This document shows positions 22,741 through 35,400 of a stretch of DNA of 64,000 nt, piece after piece. Source of the stretch: Climacium dendroides (Eukaryota; Streptophyta; Bryopsida; Hypnales; Climaciaceae); NCBI GenBank assembly GCA_950106755.1, contig OX467091.1:12851538-12915537 (forward strand). The letters run 5' to 3'. The stretch's first letter is position 1, and each line of letters begins with the position of its first letter. Position numbers and translations under genes: made by a program. The notes under the pieces are model-generated. The model worked only from the letters and a program-made list of their open reading frames with translations, was not told the DNA's origin and did not search any database.

Positions 22741-25378
22741 TTATGGAACAGTGTTGGCCTTTGAAAGCTTCCTTGCTGGGGGCCCACTCCCTGCGGAAGC
22801 AAAAGGGAAGTCCCCCAGTCTGGTATACAATGTTATGAATGACCAATTCATATGACTGTGTGATGACACTTATTATTATTATGCTTACAAGATGAACTGC
22901 TGCTGTTTCCATAACCCTTCACTGCAGGGGCTGGAGGTCCACATCCAATCTGCATTTGAACACACAATTCGTCATTTTTGCACACCTTGCTATTGATTCA
23001 TCAAATAATTTTCTTTTTCTTCTTTTTTTCATTTTCTTTTCCCATACTTGCTTTCTTTCATCAACCAATACAAGAGCAAACATTAAACTAAATAATTATT
23101 TGAATTAACACATCAATTAGAAGTAGGAATTAATTCAATTTGATGTCAACTTATTTACTAAGCAATCTTAACCTTAACTTATTTACAACTGCCTGCTATC
23201 ATAAATCCACCTATTTCCAACCAAGAATCTTGGTGCAACTATTTCCAACCAAGGTTAGAATAGATTTCCAACCAAGGTTAAAACAGATTTTTAACCCAAA
23301 CGTGGATTTTTTTTTTCAAGGTTAGAACTAATAAGGTCATGATACACATCTTGATATAATGAGCAAGAAAGTAGGAAGTAGTGAACAGAAAATGAGTTTT
23401 GGATTGATCAAAATTGAAAGAGTCTACACATTGGATATGGGTTGAGGCCAACTTTGAGCTTCCAAAATTTATAGTGATTTGAATTCAACCAAAAAAAGCA
23501 TGAAAAATTAGCAATGTCTGTCATTTCTATCATTTCTATCTTTCTACACAATAGTAAATTTACATTGCCTTCTACTGCTCCATAACATGTGCGGAATCAA
23601 CTATGGTTGGTTCCACCACACGTACTACCATATCCACTCAAATGAATCTGCCACTAAATAAATAAGATACTCCCTCTGTCCCGATACGATTGTCCCTAAA
23701 TTTGTTGATATTTTCATGAGCCAACTTCATTGACCATATTGTGAAAAACATAAAATAATTAAGAAAGGTTCCAAATTCTATATCACTAAAATCAGTGAAG
23801 AACATTGCATGAGTTCATTGCAACCTGCATAAAATTAGCCACAAGGAAGTATTTTTTGTAATCTACTCAAAACAACCTTAAAAAACACGATTATTTTCAA
23901 AGTGGAGAATCATTTCGTGCGACAGAGGGGGGAAGAAATATGGAATAACTAAGATGCTTGGTCACAACAACTTACAATGAGTCCCGGAGGCACCAACAAA
24001 GTGCTGATGCCTTGAATGGATTGTGAGAGTTTGGTGCTCAGATCCGGGTCGACGATGGTTGAGTACCCGTTGAGCCGGATCCCACCCTTGGTGATGTTCA
24101 ACTTGTGTCCCGTGAAAGCAGTGGCCGAGATGTAGTCCGTGTTCACCGCCAGATTCTTCATTTCTTGGTACGACCAGGCCTTTCCGGGAATGATGTGGTA
24201 TTGCAACACGCTCATCGCAATGGTCTTCCCGGCTAGCGTCTCGACGTTTGTGAATAGGCATGGATATTTCTGTGCCAATTTCCCACCCGCAACCACTTGA
24301 AAAATATATTTGTATTTGAAAATATTGGAAAGATTGGAAAGAAAAGGAAACAAAAAACACAATTTTGCAACCCTAATATCATGTCACAAGTTTTCCCGAA
24401 AGAGCATTCAATGGATTCGTGGATTTTCACATCCTAAAATAAACCATCCAAATCCTTTTTCTTCTTTTTTTGTATTTTTTTTTGTTACGATGTGAGCAAA
24501 GGGATTTGGTTGAAGATATATCAATTAAGAAAACTCAGCCTATGACAAGTCAATTTTGGATTAGCCTAATTGCAGGCCAAAAAATTCTTGTGAAGTACAT
24601 TTCATTAGATACATGTAAAGCTAAAGAATTTCTGGATAATCTAGAGTTGGCCTGGCACAGGCCAAATTACTTTATGTACAACAAAATATTGCATAATTTT
24701 TTTGATTATTTTAGTAGCCACAACTAACTAATACAACTTTTGACTGTTTGCAACTCAAATGCTAAATAAATGATTGCATCCATTACCCCTTCTTCAAATT
24801 CCTACACTTAGGGTACATTTGCACTAGGTGTTTAGAGGTGTTGTTTGAAATGTGAATCTGATCCAAAGTAGGTCTAAATTCGTTCCTATGACCTTCACGA
24901 ACAACAATTTTTAACACCAAGTGCAAACATACCTTTAGCCTGTGCAATTTTATTTCAAAAGTTGTGCTGTATCCACAATATTTTGTTGGGGAAATAAAAT
25001 AATTTGGAAAAAAAAATGATGGAGCCCACAATCGTTCAATTACAACCAATTATGGTGTTTTGCTTCCGATTCCAAATACGTTACCTTGACAGCTTTGTTT
25101 TGAGGTGCAAAGAAGGTGAACGTCGCCGATGGTCCTTGAGCTGCTGGCCATGTTGCATTGAGCAGCGCTTGAAGGGTGTTGCCACTGCCTTGGTACCTCG
25201 CCGGTAAGACCGGGGGTATGCCCTGCCTCGCAGCCTTCACAACTTGGATGCGCATCAATAGAATTACCCCAACAATTGTACCTAATAATGTCACCGACCC
25301 ACGATGGAATTTTCTCGAATATTTTCTCTTCGGTGGTGGTGGTGGGTGTCTCCAATCCCTAATCTTTTGATCTCCCAT
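22741..25378 (-). CDS. Membrane-anchored fasciclin (FAS1) domain protein
   Basis: Exons read as 25378-25085, 24295-23976, 22949-22889 and 22790-22741 (~242 aa). The N-terminus has a PPPPPKRKY-type basic stretch, then a hydrophobic anchor (about 30-50), implying a type II membrane or signal-anchored protein. The FAS1 domain follows, with 'FTFFAPQNKAV' (first conserved block), 'VLQYHIIPG' (the YH motif), 'GGIRLNGYSTIV' and 'GISTLLVPPGL'. The last two exons add a short Gly/Pro/Ser-rich tail. FAS1 proteins act in cell adhesion and wall assembly at the cell surface. Odd point: with canonical AG, exon 2 would begin at 24295, one base out of frame with exon 1; the FAS1 frame needs a start at 24296. 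A missed micro-exon, a splice-site mutation or a sequencing error is possible. Exons 3-4 rest on good splice signals only. Confidence 0.72.
23668..23940. mobile_element. Stowaway-like MITE in intron 2 of the FAS1 gene
   Basis: The left end 'ctccctctgtcccgatacga' directly follows a TA at 23668-23669. The right end is its imperfect inverse, 'tcgtgcgacagagggggg', followed shortly by TA. CTCCCTC-type ends flanked by TA are the hallmark of Stowaway (Tc1/mariner) MITEs of plants. The length is ~270 bp, AT-rich, with no ORF. It lies between FAS1 exons 2 and 3. Confidence 0.75.
24809..24936. mobile_element. Short MITE, family B, complete copy in intron 1 of the FAS1 gene
   Basis: The ~128-bp element has ends 'agggtacatttgcactaggt' and 'caagtgcaaacatacctt', inverted repeats of each other over about 35 bp including the adjoining 'aacaac' words. 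The centre 'tccaaagtaggtctaaattc' matches the copy at 258-376. It is non-coding. Confidence 0.7.
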
Positions 25379-25439
25379 TTTCAAATTAAAATGATACGAT
25401 GAAATAGTGATATTCAACCTTGGTTGAATTTCAATCAAG

Positions 25440-28400
25440 TTAAAAAAAAAATTTAAATTTTAAAAAAAAATTTAAAAATTGATCATGTATTCATTGTATG
25501 ATTTTGCTTAATTTACTTTTGCACTCAATCAAATAGATTTGAAAATTTGATGCCACTTCCTACCAGCGAAAAATGATAAATCCATATGAACTCAAGGACT
25601 GAACCAGAAGTAAGAATTTGCCTTCATTGTTTTGAGGGACATTGGAGCAATCATGTGAGATTATTTATTGTACAGAAAACCTCCATGCTATCAATTTCAA
25701 TCAAAATATGAGTGAAAAGATTTTATTTTTTTCCCCTATGATTGCAGCATTTATGAATGATATCACTTCTGATTTTTGATTGAACAGTCAACAGAAGAGT
25801 TGAATCATAACAAAGTAATGTACGACACAAAGTACATAACTTAATATGAGTTGAAAAGTAGTATCATAGGAACTTGGGTTAGTGGTGGTGGTTTGGATAA
25901 GGTAAGTACACCTAAAATTGCACGAATAAGTTTTGTGGCATGGTAGTATGCTTTAAAAAAATGAACAATAATTTTTGCACATTGGGAGAGGACTATGAAT
26001 CAAAATGCAAGTGGTTCCATAATTTTTGGACACGGTGTGAACAAGGGTGTGCATTAGTTACAAATTTTCAAAGATACAAGGGGTAGGGTGCTAAAAGTGT
26101 CATATAGGTGATGTCAAAATGCATTTGATGCACATGAAGGATGACACAAGAGAAGAAGTTAAAGCAACAAAAATTGTACATAAAATTGTCCACTTCTAAA
26201 ATTGTCACCTTCATAGTGCTATTAATAGAGCTATAACACTACTTGAAATTCACCTTACATTTGTCCTTGTCATGCGCTTCATTTTTGGTATCCTCCCCAT
26301 TCATTTTCCCTTCAGAAATAGGAGTTGATTTTGAGGAATGGTCCATCTTAGGTGTAGTTACCTTAAGAGTATAAAATTGTAACCTCCGTGGACAATGTTT
26401 GGCATCCCAAACATCTATGTGCTTATTATCGATCCTCTTATTGTTATAGAATGAACTTAAAATGTCATTGATGACCTTTAAGTTTATATGTATGTGTATG
26501 GATTTATTGTCTGTAAATTAAAACTACCTAAAACTATAAAAAAATAAGCAATTCAACCTAGTTGGAAGCACTTTTTTTTTAAGAAAATAAATAAATTTTA
26601 TATTATAAGCAATTGAAAATTGTGAATTTGAAAAAATATAGAGAATTTTTGGATAAGACATGTAATTATTATGAAGTTTCAAAGTGGAGGCTCCCACCAG
26701 AAAAGTTGAGCCAAATTATTTTGATGCCTTTTTGACAACAAAGGATATTTCAATGCCATTTCAGTGTACCATATTCACATGCCTTGAAGTTCCTAATGCC
26801 CTTCCTAGGCACCTAAAAACACCACCTAGCTTGGTCATAAAATCAAAATTTAGTGAATCAATAGTCAACCAATTGCAATTAAAATTAAGTATGAATGGTT
26901 ACTTGTACTTTTGGAAACATTTTCAATCAAATTCTATAGGTCATGGTACACATTTGGGTTTAGGTTAGTATTCACCTCATATGAGTGATCATAGAGTGTG
27001 CTTATATGTAGGCAATGACTTCTTTGTGAAACTTTTTGGAAGAAAAAAAACTCATGAAATTTGCAAGAATGTATTATTTATAAGATTTAAAAATTTTGAA
27101 TTTACATTTTGAATCATAAAGTAGCTAATTAACTTGTAAAAAGACATTAGAATTACAAAATTTAGACCATGGATGACTTTCAAGATTATTGTAGAAATGA
27201 AGAATGTTGTTATTGGTTTAAAAATTGGATCATTTTTGGCAAAGTACTATGGTAATAGGACTTGTCCTTTTCGGTTTAATACTAAATTAATCACTCTTTT
27301 ATAGGGGGGAGGTTTTCACATCATTCTATCTATGCGAGTGGAAAGAAAAAACATTTATTGCCTCAGAGATGATTCCCTACCGACAATCCGACATATATCT
27401 TGGTCCATCATGGAATGTTATTATTGTTGATGCCAACGACATTTTATTAATAAAGTCAATTGAAGTCATAAAATAGTGAAATCATAATTGTTTTTGTCTT
27501 TTATGTGTCTTTTCAAGCTCCACAAGTTTGAAGTTTCATCATTTTTTTGCATGAATTCAATTACATTCATTTAGGATGAGATAGGTTGCCAATGGTCGTC
27601 AATTTCTTCTAATGGCTTCCAAGTATTATTTCCAAATACTATTTTTCATATAAATATTACATAAATATTTGAAATTTCAACATCTTCAATTCAAAAATCC
27701 TCATAATCCACCTTGTGGATGTGATGACTTTTTGGCACACTTTAAACTAGAGACAAAGTTTTGAAAGCAAATTTTTTTAGCTAATAGAAACGTTAAAAAA
27801 TATGAAGACCAAAGATTATAACTTTACACTTGAAATTTTAAGTCCAAGGGAGAGAATGATGAGGAATTTTTTTGTTCTTTGCATCAAAAAAGTGCACAAA
27901 TTTAAAGTCTTCTAGAATTGTAGTCAAACCCATCAAGATAGTTGGGCTTAGCTACAAATTGAGGGCACTCTTGAGCTAAAAGACTCATTGCCAATTATTT
28001 AAAAAATAATTCACTTGAGAAGCTACCTTAGTTTAGAAAAATATACTAAAATTATTGATACACTAGTGTTGCCTCCTCTCACTTTTTTTCTACCATAGTT
28101 GCATAGCACATCCACTACAAAATAGTAGATCCATTGCATCTATGATGAATGATTATCATTTTTCAGAAAATTGAATTCTCTTTTGTGAAAGTTCTTATAA
28201 ATCTCTTGCTTTCTTATACTAAAAAAATATTTGAAGAATAATTTTCCAATAATTTCAACTCCTAATTCGGCTAGAAATATTATATGATGAAATTGATATT
28301 CAACTACAATACATTCAAAAGTCATGACCTCTAAAGACTAGCCTTTCAAAGACAAGCTATAAGGAAGAAGGTTCTAAAAGCGTATACTCTAAAATCACCC

Positions 28401-29150
28401 ACCTCCTCAAATGTATACTATTTGTACATGTTTCTTTTTTAGCCTTCATCAATGTACAATGTACATTTTAGGAGGTGGGCGATTTTAGAGTCCTATGCCA
28501 TTTCAACTTCAAAATTTCATAACTAATTCCACAAAGTTCCAAAAAATATGAAACAACTTGGGTTAGATGCCAATTCCACTTGTTTTTTAACAAATTTTTT
28601 TTGAAAGTATTTCAAGAAGCTTCACCTCCCCTAAAATTTAGTTTCATCTTTGAGGTGGGCAATTTATAGACCTCCTACCTTAATTCCTAAATGTCCAAGG
28701 TCTTTTTGAGCTTTTAGGAATTTGTTCAAAATTAAACAAAAAGTTAACATTTTGATAAGTTGTCTCAATTTTTTTGAATTCTAACTATACAAATTCAAAT
28801 TAGACATGCCAAAGGTCATATAGGAAAAACACACACAACAATATCACTTATGGATTGAAAGATTATAATATTTGATTATGAGGGTGTTAAAATTGCAAAA
28901 TTGATTTGAAGTCTTCCAATCCTCTTTTCATATGTCAAATCTAAAAATTTGGTCACCAAAAAAATATGAAGATGAAGGGCCTAACATGTGTAACCCCAAT
29001 CAATATATAGCTTCTCAAAAAATCCACTCTACAATTTTTTAAAATGAATTTATAATTGAATTTTTCTCCAAGATTTAGTGTATTTGAGGCTCATATCCAA
29101 GAGCCCTCAACGCTAAAGAAAGTAATTCTGGAAGACAAAATCTACGTTTT
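25440..29150. other. AT-rich spacer between FAS1 and SPT6 genes
   Basis: Very AT-rich. The longest plausible frame (26684-26968, plus) has no recognisable domain. One hairpin element at 28386-28491 is listed separately, and a partial relative of its end ('gaggtgggcaattt') occurs near 28652. Promoter elements of the two divergently transcribed neighbours must lie at its ends: FAS1 upstream from ~25380 and SPT6 in the GC-richer 29150-29457. Confidence 0.45.
28386..28491. mobile_element. 106-bp foldback/MITE-like hairpin
   Basis: The left arm is 28386-28418 ('actctaaaatcacccacctc' onward) and the right arm about 28459-28491 (ending 'gtgggcgattttagagt'). They are inverted over ~33 bases with a few mismatches, separated by ~40 bases. 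The arms are much GC-richer than the surroundings. Non-coding. Confidence 0.6.
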
Positions 29151-29457
29151 GCCTACTAGATAGAGTGTGATATTGCTTCAGTCGTGTTCGTGTTCTTCGT
29201 CCCCCTTCTTCACCAGTGCACTTTTATGCCTTGTCTGTGTTTAATCAACTGCGAGCTGCGGCCCGTGTGGCCTCCGTCGGAGCGTTTCTGAAGCTCGCTC
29301 AGATGAATTTGCGACAAGAGTAGCGACATCAGTGGAAATAACTCAATGGAAGCAATCGCGAACGATTCCCGACACTCAGCAATCTACAAGCTGAACTAAG
29401 TTGTCCAGTTAGGGTTTCGCAAGGGTTTCGCGAGGGTTGTAAGGAAATCGATTCGAG

Positions 29458-32400
29458 ATGGCGGACTCCGGTGACGACGATGAGGAGGAGTACGAGGAGG
29501 AGGGCCAGGATGAATATGAGAAAGACGGTTTCATAGTTGATGAGGAAGAGGACGAGGATCCTGAAGAAGAACCGCAGGAGAGTAGCGACGAAGAGGTGAA
29601 GGCGAAGAAAAAGAAGCGCAAGAAGAGGTATGGGACTTTCGTGTGGTTTGGACGGAAATCATTGGAAGAGATGTAGCGGCCGGCGATTTGTTCTTCCTCC
29701 ACTGAGGCTGTATTGTTTGTGTCTCATCGATCGTATTCACCGCATTTGTGTTTTCTTTCGTCCCTGACTCGGTTACCTGCAGAGGGGAGGAGACCTATGA
29801 GCTTGATGAGGATGATTACGATCTGCTTCAAGAAGCGAACGTCACGGGATTTCATCGACCGCCTAAAGCAGTACGTTCTGTCTCGTGTAACAAAAAATTG
29901 CACTGGTCTGCAGGAACGGTTTAGTTTTTTAGGATTTTAAAGATTGACCAGTTTTCATGACTATTGTAAGCTGTGTGGAGCAATTCGTCGAGTGTTTAAA
30001 AATCTTCGCTTGAATTTCACGATTTAGTAGTACTCTTGTTTCTCATGGACGCACGTGTCCTATTCCTTGTACAGGATGGGAAAACAAAATTTAAGCGACT
30101 GAAGAAAGGTGGAATTGGTGGAGAGAAAGGATCCGGTGGTATTGGTCTCTCAGATGAGGACGAGGAGGACGATGGAAGTGGTAGGAGAGGTCGCACAGCC
30201 GAAGAGGAGCTCAAAAGGTCTTTGTTCGGAGAAGACGATGGTATGTTCAGCAGTGGAATTTTTTATGGTGAATGTTGGTTCCAACTTCAAGTTGTCTTTC
30301 ACAGGTTTTTATTCAGTCTTTGGCGTTGAGTGAGGAATTTTCTGTTTATTTGATGACAGGGGCTGCTGCTGAGGACGTGTTGGAAGAGGAAGAATTGGAT
30401 GAAGAAGAGGAATTGGGAGAAGAAGACGAGATGGCTGATTTCATTGTCGACGAAGAAGAAGTTGACGAGCATGGAGAGCCTTCTAAGTATTGCCCGTTAC
30501 ACCTCACCTTCAGTTTGAATTTTCATATATGGTTTGTTGCTTGTATTGCATGCCCAGTCTTGTTGATTACGTTAGAGAACTCTGTTTATGTGTGCGGTCA
30601 GCTTGTACTTTCAACTTGAGTTTTTGTACTTATCTTCTGTGTTTTTTAGACACAGGAAGAAGAAAGTTAAGAGGAAAGAATTCAGACAAGCTCCTGGAAT
30701 AAATTCTCTAGCATTACAAGAAGCTCAAGAGATTTTTGGAGATGTGAGTTCTTTGCTGGAGGAGAGAAGAAGGCGTGAGAGGGATACACGAGCTGGTCTC
30801 GATGACGAGGAAAGAGCTGATGATGATGAGGATGACGATGATTACGGCCGTGGCCGAAAGCCGCCACCTCAGAAGCTGTTGGAGAAGCAGTTTGAACCTA
30901 GTTTGCTAGAAGAGAAGTTCTTAACAGAAAGAGATGACCGTTTACGAGAAACAGACATTCCTGAAAGACTTCAAGTACGTGTCTTTCCTTGCAGTCGTTT
31001 TTCTGTTTCCTTGCTTTTTGAAATTTTTCTTTACTGGCAAGTGTATTCACCCACTGGTTGCGCTGATGTATTATTTAAGAGAATTTTTGGTGTGCCTGGG
31101 AAGTTTCCCTTGGTCTAGCGTTGATTTACTCTCCGCATTTCTTCGCATATGAACCATCTGGAAATATGCTTGGTCCGCCAGTTTTTAAGCTCACCTTTTC
31201 AATCTTGGACTGCAGATATTGGAAGAAACTGCTGGTACCTTAACTTCCTCAGACATGGCAATTAGACAAGCAGCTGAATGGATATTTGACAGAGCTTTTG
31301 GTCACCTTGCAGTACCTGCCCGTCCTGAATTTGAGAACCTTGCCAGCGACAGAGATTCCATTTCTAGACAAATTGCAAACGTCTTGCGCTTTGTACATGA
31401 TGATAAATTCGAGGTATGCTTTACTAAAGGCGGACATTTATTTATATGAATAGAATTTTTAAACTATCACGTTTCTAAAAACTGTTGTTAGTGTCCACAG
31501 TATTAGCAGTTGGAATGGAAAAACGGGAGGACAGCAAGGGATGTCGATGTTGTCGGGGTTCTTGACCTCTTTATATTTTTACTACAGATTCCATTTATTG
31601 CAATGTATCGGCGGGAAGACTGCATTGATCTTCTGAAAGAGCCGTCGGATGATCATGAAGACAAAGAAAGGCCTGTGATTCAACAATATGCGGTCCGCTT
31701 TCTTAATCTTTGATCAGTAACTGATATTTGCAATGTCCTGTTTTGTAGAGATTGTAATTTCCCTGATGATGTTTGTTTGGTTTTCATAGGGCTCAGTGTG
31801 TTGGGACTAGCCATTTGGAGGAGGAAATTGGCAAGATTTAAGCTTTGTTTTGTGTTGCCAGTTCAAATTGCTTACTCGTTGATTTAATTGCGTGATACTG
31901 TTGGTTATGATTGTTGAGATTCGGGGCGTGTCTGACTTCCTTCTTCATGTTCTCTTCCGGCTTTCTCGGGCTGATATGTGGGTTTGTTGCAGGCACTCTG
32001 GGCTATTCAACAGTGGGACAAGAAATGGCTGCTGCTGCAGCGTCGGAAGACAGCGCTTCAGACTGCTTATGAGAAGCGTATTCCTGCAGATGTTAGAGAC
32101 GACACCGAGAAAGAAGAGCTTGTTGATAAGATGTTCCGTGCACTTGCAGATGCCCAGTCTGATCAAGCTGTAGATGATTGTGATGCCAAGTTCAATCTCC
32201 ACTTTCCTCCTGATGAGATTGAAGTTGTGGATGGTGGATTCAAGCGCCCCAAGAGACGGTCACTTTACAGTATCTGTCGTAAAGCAGATCTGGGTGCGCT
32301 TGCGAAGGAATTCGGATTGGCGCCAGATCTCTTCGGAGAAAATCTGTTGGCCACGTACAAGGCATGTACAAAGACCTCTTTTAATCTGGAGTTTGTACGA

Positions 32401-35400
32401 TTTGTATGAAGGGCTGCCTTGTCTCTGAAATCTTCATGTAGTTTCTACTTTAGGGACCTTCATTAATCGCAAACCTTATGGAGTGAATTTCAAGCATGGT
32501 TTCAATGATTTCTTACAAAATATGGGGTTGATCTCATTATCTTTGATTTTTATGAATACACTAAAGTCTTCAGACATAGAAGTTGCCCCAGAGAGAGATG
32601 CATGTCTTTAATGGGCGAGTTCCGTAATGTGCTCCAGAAGCAATCATTTTTCTGAAGGTTTTCTTCTTGCTATGCAGAGGCATGATGTTGAGGATAAACC
32701 TGTTTCACCAGATGAGCTTGCGGCCAGGTTTTGTGCATCGAATAGATCGGCAAATGAGTTTAGGGACCCTGGATCTGTGCTACGAGGTGCTAGGCACATG
32801 GTAAGTGACCCTTTGGGTTTCGGTATTTATGTTGATACGGGTAACGTTCCCCGGCATCGGATATAGATGTCTAGCTGTTTGGAGAAGGGTGTCTTTTTTG
32901 AAATGTTCACTATGCTGGTTGAATCGAACGAGCAACTCCTGCAACAATTGTAATGGTAAGTTATACCATATGCAACAGTCAGGCAGGGAATTCCTAACAT
33001 CCTTATATGTACTATCCAGGTTTCTGTGGAAATCAGTACAGAGCCTGCAGTGCGTGAGCATGTTCGGGGTCTCTATTTAGAGAGGGCAGTGGTCAGCACT
33101 CGACCGACGTCAGATGGGAACGATGCGATTGATACATTCCATGAATATGCGGGTGTGAAGTGGCTATTAAACAAGCCAATCATTGCCTTCAATGATGCTC
33201 AGTGGCTTCTTATTGAGAAAGCTGCTGAAGAGAAACTTCTGGAGGTCACAGTTAGCTTGCCGAAAGAACAAATTGCATCCCTGATGCAAGATTGCGAAGC
33301 ATTGTATTTGAGCGACGGCGTTAGCCTCACAGCTCAACAGTGGAATGAACAAAGAAAGCAGATTTTACGGGATGCCATAGTGGCGCTTTTGCTCCCAGCT
33401 ATGGAAAAAGAGGCTCGGATGTTGCTGACCACAAGGGCGAAGCAGTGGCTTTCATCGCAGTGTGGTTTGCAGCTATGGAATAGAGTTTCCGTTGCTCCAT
33501 TCGTTCCTGAGAAGGCTAATGATCAGGATGAAAGGTGTGATGAAGGTTTCTGCACTTTTCTCCTATTCTGCCCCCCTTGCGTCATCTACTTTTCTGGCAG
33601 TGTAGTTTGATGCGCACTGGTGAATCCCATCCTATTCTTATTAACCAAGTAGTTGATTTTTCAGTATAAACTGGCCATGCCGAGGTATTGTTCTCCAAAG
33701 ATCAGTACCGTCCGCTTCTCATCAGACTCTTTATTATCTGGTTATCTACCTGAATCTGAAATGTTGTTACTTACGATTATGAGATTATGTTCATTATAAT
33801 AGCTCTTCGTCATCATTCTAGGAAGCGCTTAATGAATTTGTTGGGGACTTGATAACAGGATGGATGATGGCCCTTCACTACGGGTGCTAGCATGTTGTTG
33901 GGGCCCAGGCAACCCGGCAACTACTTTTGTGATGCTAGATACAGCTGGAGAAGTAATGAGCGTTTTGCACACTGGATACCTGAACATGAGGGCTTCAAGT
34001 CCTGAACAGAAAAAGAGGAAAGAAAATGACCAAAATCGCTTACTTCAATTTATGAGAGAATACCAACCTCATGTTTGTGTCCTGGGTGCTGCAAACCTGC
34101 ATTGTCGGCATTTAAGCAACACCATTTTTGAAGTAAGGATGCTCTATGTTCATTTGCAACTTTTCATTTGGAGATGCTTTCAGGATTTTTGTTGCTTCAA
34201 GTATTCCCATGTGTGGTAAATGATCATTCCTAATCCTTTCTAGGTTTGATAGAGGCATTTATGAGCATGCCTTACAGTGTTTAATAAGAACGTTTGCCTA
34301 TCGAGCATCTGGAGGTTCCAGCTCTGGACCTCCATCGTCCAGTCGTATGATTTGGAGCTCGCAGAGCCCTTTTCGATATTCCCCTTTTCTGGCTTCAACT
34401 ATTCTCCCTTGTGATAAATCACTTTTCCGCATTGGGCAACTAGCAACAGTTGAATAGCTTGAGTGGGTCGTAGGCTACAGTGAATCCTAGCAAATTGACC
34501 CGAATTAAGAAAGCACCCGTCTGGATGGCTGTTGGGGGTGACGACGATTGACACTTTTGGCTGACTTTTTTCGAACTTTATGTATCCAGGTGATTTTTAA
34601 GGTAGTCGAGGAGCATCCTCGTGACTTAGCAGAAGGACTAGATATGATTAAAGTGGTTTATGGAGATGAGACAATTCCTTCATTGTACGAGAGTTCAAGA
34701 GTTTCTCAGGAGCAGCTTCCCGGGCATCCAGGTTCTTATCTTCTCTTTTGATAATTTAAAATTAATCATACACTTGGGAAGCTCGAGGCATGCAAATCGC
34801 GGCAGTTAATAACCACTGAATTAACTGGTTTTGCACCTAGGTTTGTCTCCTTTTTGCTTTGCCTGAACTCAACAATATGAGTCGTTTGACTTATTTGTTT
34901 TTGATGCTATGTATTTAATGGTGTGAGAGGGACCCACTTGAACTAGACTTGCCGAGTGGTGTCTGTTTACTAGCTTCGTTAGAACTTTATTTTGTTTCTA
35001 TCACCATCTATGTCGTAAGTTTGGCAGATTCTTTTATATTTTTGTCAAGTGGCGTTTTTTTGTGTGTTTGGGTCTGATGTACAATTTTTCTCAGCCGCAC
35101 TGGGCACAGTAGTCTCAATTCATTACATTTATTTATGCGTTTTGCAGGTATTGTGAGACGAGCAGTTGCCTTGGGTAGGTTCCTGCAAAATCCTGTGACT
35201 ATGGTTGCTTCATTATGTGGTCCTACGAAGGAAATTCTCTCGTTCAGGCTGCACCCAATGCAGAACTGCTTGACAAATGAGGAATTATATGAAGCCATAG
35301 AGCGTGTCATGGTTACTGTGGTTAATCAGGTGAGCACCGTCTCTTTCTCTTGCAATTTGCTTTTTCCCTTTTTGGTGCGAATTACTTATGTGTCATATTT

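Noticed and set aside
22661..22912. 83-codon minus-strand frame starting METAAVHL
   Set aside because: A different frame of the same DNA fits the last two FAS1-gene exons with good GT-AG signals and phase, so the single open frame is more likely incidental.
23962..24360. 132-codon frame overlapping FAS1 exon 2 in a different frame
   Set aside because: The FAS1 motifs (YH block, GGIRLNG) are in the other frame; this one has no domain.
26684..26968. 94-codon frame in the 25.4-29.2 kb spacer
   Set aside because: No homology or motif recognised and no splice sites in keeping; treated as a chance frame.
29409..29702. Ser-rich open frame antisense to SPT6 exon 1
   Set aside because: It is the complement of the acidic GAG/GAT codon runs of SPT6.
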